Assembly: GCF_004151245.1 (NCBI RefSeq)
Contig: NZ_JUIW01000006.1
Span: forward strand, 1 to 64,000
From: Flavobacterium beibuense
GTDB lineage: Bacteria; Bacteroidota; Bacteroidia; Flavobacteriales; Flavobacteriaceae
Reading direction: 5' to 3'
DNA: 64,000 nt
Under the pieces are notes generated by a model. That model ran no database searches. It had not been told where the DNA came from and saw only the letters and a program-made list of their open reading frames with translations. Positions 60,583 to 64,000 of the stretch are shown here, in pieces (position 1 is the stretch's first letter; each line of letters begins with the position of its first letter). A program made the position numbers and the translations under genes.

Positions 60583-61164
60583 ATGGATTCATTACAAAAA
60601 TTGCGTCAGGTTGTTTTTAGCCTTCATCCGTTGCCGGATAAGGAGTGGGAACAGTTTACCGAAATACTTCAATACAAATCATTCTCTAAAGGTGATTTCC
60701 TTGTAAATGAAGGGGAGCAGGAACATAATGTTTACTTTTTACTGAAAGGTACTACGCGTAATTACTTTAACAAGGACGGAAAAGAATTTACAGTTGCCTT
60801 TCATTTTGAAGGTGAGTTTGTTACTGCTTTCTATTCGTTAATAACTTCTAAGCCTAGTGTGGTTACTATTGAATTCCTTGAGGATGCAGATGTAGTAGCA
60901 ATACCCTATAATAAACTACAGGAATTTTATACAAGCTCTTTTAACGGTGCTACAGTTGGTAGAAAAATGGCAGAAATGCAATATGCCAGGCGACTGGAAA
61001 AAGAAATGGAACTTTTGTCACTAACGGCAGAAGAGCGATATGCCCGATTATTGGAAAAGAATCCTAAAATAGTAGCTTCTGTTTCGGTAAAACATATTTC
61101 TTCCTATTTGGGTATACAACCGGAAAGTCTTAGCCGTATAAGGAAACAATATTTTCGAAACTAA
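60583..61164 (+). CDS. Crp/Fnr-family transcriptional regulator
   Basis: A 193-residue regulator with an N-terminal cyclic-nucleotide-binding-like beta-roll (about 20-110): 'FSKGDFLVNEGEQEHNVYFLLKG' and 'KEFTVAFHFEGEFVTAF'. The dimer helix and a short winged HTH at the C-terminus follow ('VKHISSYLGIQPESLSRIRKQ', about 168-188). The PRELAxxL-like phosphate-binding cassette typical of cAMP binders is absent, as in many Bacteroidota members, so the ligand is unknown. It lies upstream of a DoxX gene, a frequent pairing. Confidence 0.9.
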   Translation: MDSLQKLRQVVFSLHPLPDKEWEQFTEILQYKSFSKGDFLVNEGEQEHNVYFLLKGTTRNYFNKDGKEFTVAFHFEGEFVTAFYSLITSKPSVVTIEFLEDADVVAIPYNKLQEFYTSSFNGATVGRKMAEMQYARRLEKEMELLSLTAEERYARLLEKNPKIVASVSVKHISSYLGIQPESLSRIRKQYFRN

Positions 61165-61221
61165 CATACATCATTTTTTATGTAGTACGGTAGCCTCAAT
61201 TTTGCTTTAAAAAGTAAAATT

Positions 61222-61674
61222 ATGGATGTTGTTATAGTACTATCAGTGTTTTTTGTTTTGAGTGCCCTGTATTTTAAGCTTGTAAAGAAAACTTATAAAT
61301 GGAAGGTTAGTGGTAACATAGCCATGTGTGCCATGCTTATGTTTACGGCTATAGGCCATTTTTTGTTTACTAAAGGTATGGGTATGATGCTGCCTCCTAT
61401 TATTCCGTATAAAGAGTTTGTGGTTTACCTAACGGGAGTTATGGAAATAGCATTTGGATTTCTGTTACTGTTTCCAAAGTACAGAAGGCAAACGGGACTA
61501 ATGCTTATAATTTTCTTTATTCTTATTCTTCCGTCTAATATTTATGCAGCGCTGCATCATGTCAATTTAAAAGCTGCCGACTTTAGTGGTCATGGACCTA
61601 TGTACTTATGGTTCAGGATTCCCCTGCAGCTGTTTTTAATAGGTTGGGTGTACCTGTTCTCGATAAAGAAATAA
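61222..61674 (+). CDS. DoxX-family membrane protein
   Basis: A 150-residue integral membrane protein with four TM helices (about 3-19, 32-52, 68-85 and 95-112, with a further hydrophobic end at about 130-147). DoxX-like features are 'MFTAIGHFLF', 'YLTGVMEIAFGFLLLFPKYRRQTG' and 'PSNIYAALHHVN'. It lies 57 nt downstream of the Crp/Fnr gene and may be its target. The family is linked to redox or thiosulfate chemistry in some organisms; the role here is unknown. Confidence 0.85.
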   Translation: MDVVIVLSVFFVLSALYFKLVKKTYKWKVSGNIAMCAMLMFTAIGHFLFTKGMGMMLPPIIPYKEFVVYLTGVMEIAFGFLLLFPKYRRQTGLMLIIFFILILPSNIYAALHHVNLKAADFSGHGPMYLWFRIPLQLFLIGWVYLFSIKK

Positions 61675-61792
61675 GAGTTTTATTGTTTTGAATAGTTAGT
61701 TTCAATTAGTATAATTTTTTGTTAAAACGATTTGGGTAGATGTTAAATATCTGATAATTAGGTGTATTTAAGTAACAATTAAATCACCCATT

Positions 61793-62524
61793 ATGATAAG
61801 GAAATTATTACTCTTCGTTTTCTTTATCCCTTTTACTGTATTTTCTCAAAACGTTAAAGTGGATTCTGTAGCGGTGCTTGTTTTAGATAGAATGAGCGAT
61901 GTTATAGGTGAATTAGGTTCATGTAGTTTTAACCTCACTACTTCGGTTGATCAGAAAGGCCTTTATGGCGTTGAAAAGAAATTCTCAAATTATGAAGTTT
62001 ATTTTAAAGGGCCTTCTAAAATGCTTGTGCAGGCCCGTAGTGATGATTTTCATAAAGGATACTGGTATAATGGCGAGCACATGGTGTACTATTCCTATAA
62101 AGAGAATAATTACTCTGTAATAGATGCACCCGATTCTACACTGGTAATGATAGACAGGATTCATGAAGATTATGAGATAGAGTTCCCTGCTTCAGATTTT
62201 TTCTATCCTGCAATTACAGATGATATACTGGAAAACTTCCCTACGGTTGCTTTTTTAGGCAGTAAAAATATAAACGGAAAAAACTGTTTTCACATCCTTG
62301 CAGACAATGACAAGATGACTTTTCAGTTATGGATATCGGATGATGCCCTAACCTTGCCTTTAAAGTTTGCCATAACATATAAGGATAGGGAAGGAAGCCC
62401 GCAATATCTTGCCTCTTTTTCAGATTGGAAACTTAATCCAGATTTGCCGGATGTGTTATTTGAGTTTATCCCGCCGCCTGGCTCCCATCAAATAACCATA
62501 TTATCTAAAATGAACAGTAACTAA
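61793..62524 (+). CDS. DUF2092 exported protein
   Basis: A 243-residue protein with a signal peptide ending 'FTVFSQ' (about residue 19). It matches DUF2092, a LolA-like periplasmic fold: 'LDRMSDVIGELGSCSFNLTTSVD', 'VYFKGPSKMLVQARSDDF', 'YWYNGEHMVYYSYKENNYSVID', 'NGKNCFHILADN' and 'FQLWISDDALTLPLKFAITY'. It is followed 12 nt later by the DUF6515 gene, a pair commonly found together; a joint role in the envelope is inferred. Confidence 0.87.
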   Translation: MIRKLLLFVFFIPFTVFSQNVKVDSVAVLVLDRMSDVIGELGSCSFNLTTSVDQKGLYGVEKKFSNYEVYFKGPSKMLVQARSDDFHKGYWYNGEHMVYYSYKENNYSVIDAPDSTLVMIDRIHEDYEIEFPASDFFYPAITDDILENFPTVAFLGSKNINGKNCFHILADNDKMTFQLWISDDALTLPLKFAITYKDREGSPQYLASFSDWKLNPDLPDVLFEFIPPPGSHQITILSKMNSN

Positions 62525-62536
62525 AAGCTTTATCCC

Positions 62537-63547
62537 ATGGAAACACTATCAAACAAAACGTTAAGGTATGTAGCAGCCATGATTATGGCTTTAGTACTAT
62601 TTTTTCCATTTGAGATGGAAGCCCAGAGAATACCACACAGATCCGGAGGCGGTGGTGGAGGAATGGCTCACAGGAGCGCACCGTCGAGAAGTGCCCCTTC
62701 AAGACAGGCTCCATCCAGAAAAGCACCTACAAGGCAAGCTCCCTCAAGAACTACACAACAGGCACACTCACAGCCTAACCGAACCATTAACGGGGGCAGC
62801 AAAAAATCGCCCGACAGGAAGTCGACAGCCAATCATAATATTTCTTCAAATAACAGAGGAGGCGGTAATAAGATAATAGGTAACAATAACGACAGGAATT
62901 CCGGTAATAGAGTAAACAACTCCGGTAACAGGGGAAACAATAATAATGTGAACATTAATATTGATAATAGCAAACACTATAATCATATTAATAACAGAAA
63001 TACTGTAGTTCGCTCTAACAGGGCAGCATATGTAAGGCCGCCTTATCGTTATGGTGGTTTTGGTTTTTATGCTTACAGACCATATTATTATCATCCTTTC
63101 CGTCCGTTTTATTGGGGACCTGTATGGCATCCATGGGGGTATTTTGTAGCGTCACTGGCCACAACTGCAATTATTATTTCCATAGAAAATCAAAAGTACC
63201 ATTACGATCAAGGGGTGTATTATGTAGAAAGTGACGGAGGGTATACCGTAGTTCAGGCTCCTGTTGGAGCAACCATAAAAGTTCTCCCCGAGGGATCGGA
63301 AACCGTCACGGTAAACGAAACCACAAACAACTATTATTACGGTGGTACATATTATGAAAAATCAGGAGATGGTTATACTGTTGTGCCTCCCACAGCAGGT
63401 ACTATTGTAGAGCACCTTCCTGAAGGCGGAGAAGAGGTAAGGATGGGCGACCAAACCTATGTTAAATATGGTGAAACTTATTATCAGCCTGTTCAGATTG
63501 ATGGTAAAAATATGTATGAGGTAGTAGATGCTAAAGAGGAAAAGTAA
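62537..63547 (+). CDS. DUF6515 exported repeat protein
   Basis: A 336-residue protein with a signal peptide ending 'FEMEAQ' (about residue 30). A basic low-complexity region follows with five tandem (S/Q/K)AP(S/T)R units (about 47-71), then an Asn/Gly/Arg-rich stretch (about 95-160). A Tyr/Pro/Trp-rich part 'RPYYYHPFRPFYWGPVWHPW' (about 181-200) precedes a hydrophobic segment (about 202-216). The C-terminus has three related Gly-Tyr-Tyr modules starting at about 226, 270 and 312 ('GVYYVESDGGYTVVQAPVG', 'GTYYEKSGDGYTVVPPTAG', 'GETYYQPVQIDG'). It is co-transcribed with DUF2092. Confidence 0.83.
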   Translation: METLSNKTLRYVAAMIMALVLFFPFEMEAQRIPHRSGGGGGGMAHRSAPSRSAPSRQAPSRKAPTRQAPSRTTQQAHSQPNRTINGGSKKSPDRKSTANHNISSNNRGGGNKIIGNNNDRNSGNRVNNSGNRGNNNNVNINIDNSKHYNHINNRNTVVRSNRAAYVRPPYRYGGFGFYAYRPYYYHPFRPFYWGPVWHPWGYFVASLATTAIIISIENQKYHYDQGVYYVESDGGYTVVQAPVGATIKVLPEGSETVTVNETTNNYYYGGTYYEKSGDGYTVVPPTAGTIVEHLPEGGEEVRMGDQTYVKYGETYYQPVQIDGKNMYEVVDAKEEK

Positions 63548-63766
63548 GATGTAAGCATTGTTTCTATATATTTTTTATTGTAATTTTTTTCTTTCATTAC
63601 ACAGTAATTAATTTTTTGTTAAAGTAGTATTTTATTTGTTAAATAATAAATTTTAATACTTACATTTAATATGTAGATTAATATTACATACTGTTTAAAA
63701 ACGGTAATGTAAAGGTGTTATAAGACTAGGAAAATAGAAGAAAGTTTTACCCCACAAAACAAGCTG

Positions 63767-64000
63767 ATGACCCACACAAAAAATTGGCTTAACAGTATTT
63801 CCCTACATTTTCGTATAGCCCTTATAGGGATTGTATGGCTATGTAGTTATGGAACCGGTTATGCACAGAACGATACTATAATCCTTAAAAATAAGGACAG
63901 ACTTATTGGTGAAATAAAGGAAATGGACAGAGGTGTCCTTATTATTGAAACTGATTATAGTGACAGTGATTTTAAATTAAAATGGATAGATATTAAAAAG
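63767..64000 (+). CDS. DUF481 outer-membrane protein (N-terminal fragment, runs off the window)
   Basis: The ATG at 63767 opens a frame of 78 codons that is still open at base 64000. A signal peptide (hydrophobic 'IALIGIVWLCSYGTGYAQ', about 18-35) is followed by 'NDTIILKNKDRLIGEIKEMD' and 'IETDYSDSDFKLKWIDIK', the first repeat of the DUF481 beta-barrel family. These are outer-membrane proteins, some salt-stress induced. The family call rests on the first 40 mature residues. The 219-nt gap before it is very AT-rich with no certain promoter box. Confidence 0.72.
   Translation, partial: MTHTKNWLNSISLHFRIALIGIVWLCSYGTGYAQNDTIILKNKDRLIGEIKEMDRGVLIIETDYSDSDFKLKWIDIKK

Overview
The window is a continuous piece of a Bacteroidota chromosome, very probably from the genus Flavobacterium or a close Flavobacteriaceae relative. 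The evidence is AT-rich DNA, promoters of the type TTG-N19/20-TAnnTTTG instead of E. coli-type boxes, a type IX secretion sorting domain, the gliding-motility lipoprotein GldI, a bacillithiol-system YtxJ protein, DUF4920/DUF4919/DUF6515 families, and an arginine operon with the Bacteroidota-type ArgF' transcarbamylase. No rRNA, tRNA, insertion sequence, prophage or CRISPR array was seen; this is mostly vertically inherited core genome with a few accessory insertions.

Layout. 0-5.4 kb: small secreted proteins, endonuclease III, a lone Shedu-type antiphage nuclease, purM and a DUF2071 protein. 5.4-14 kb: a large beta-helix surface protein exported by the type IX system, a cyclophilin-FKBP fusion, gldI, an NrnA-like phosphoesterase, then SRPBCC, DUF4919 and Cys-rich GRDP-like proteins. 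14.3-27.4 kb: guaA, two LysM proteins, OsmC, DUF3820, pyrG, yidC, a MORN-repeat protein, mnmA, an AT-rich leucine-rich-repeat gene, a TatD hydrolase and tcdA. 27.5-36 kb (mostly minus): an SRPBCC/GyrI fusion, an LpoB-COG3014 lipoprotein operon, a NarL-type two-component system and small proteins. 36-47.3 kb: MazG-like, ilvE, a DUF4920/haem-lipoprotein/mnmD operon, divergent oxyR-dps, SulP plus carbonic anhydrase, clpB and ytxJ. 47.3-55.8 kb: an eight-gene arginine operon (GNAT-argG-argC-argD-argF'-argB-argE-argH, minus strand) with a long structured leader. 56-64 kb: divergent fahA/glyA, two paralogous small secreted proteins flanking a pentapeptide-repeat protein, a Crp/Fnr regulator, DoxX, a DUF2092/DUF6515 pair and the start of a DUF481 protein.

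The most interesting signal is the 330-nt leader of the arginine operon. Immediately after a promoter -7 box lies a 27-codon open frame whose last ten sense codons include three CGG arginine codons. These are embedded in two hairpins enclosed by an 11-bp closing stem. This looks like either a ribosome-stalling arginine attenuator or an aptamer-like RNA. Other unusual points are a Cys-to-His change at an iron-sulfur ligand position of endonuclease III, Ala at the specificity position of ArgF', a perfect 14-bp terminator hairpin inside a small gene upstream of the SulP/carbonic anhydrase genes, a 20-bp palindromic terminator shared with the end of argH, a candidate structured small RNA near 19.0 kb, and an operator-like palindrome between fahA and glyA.

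Gene families were named from memory of sequence motifs, without any search. Transcription start sites, terminators and RNA structures were found by eye.
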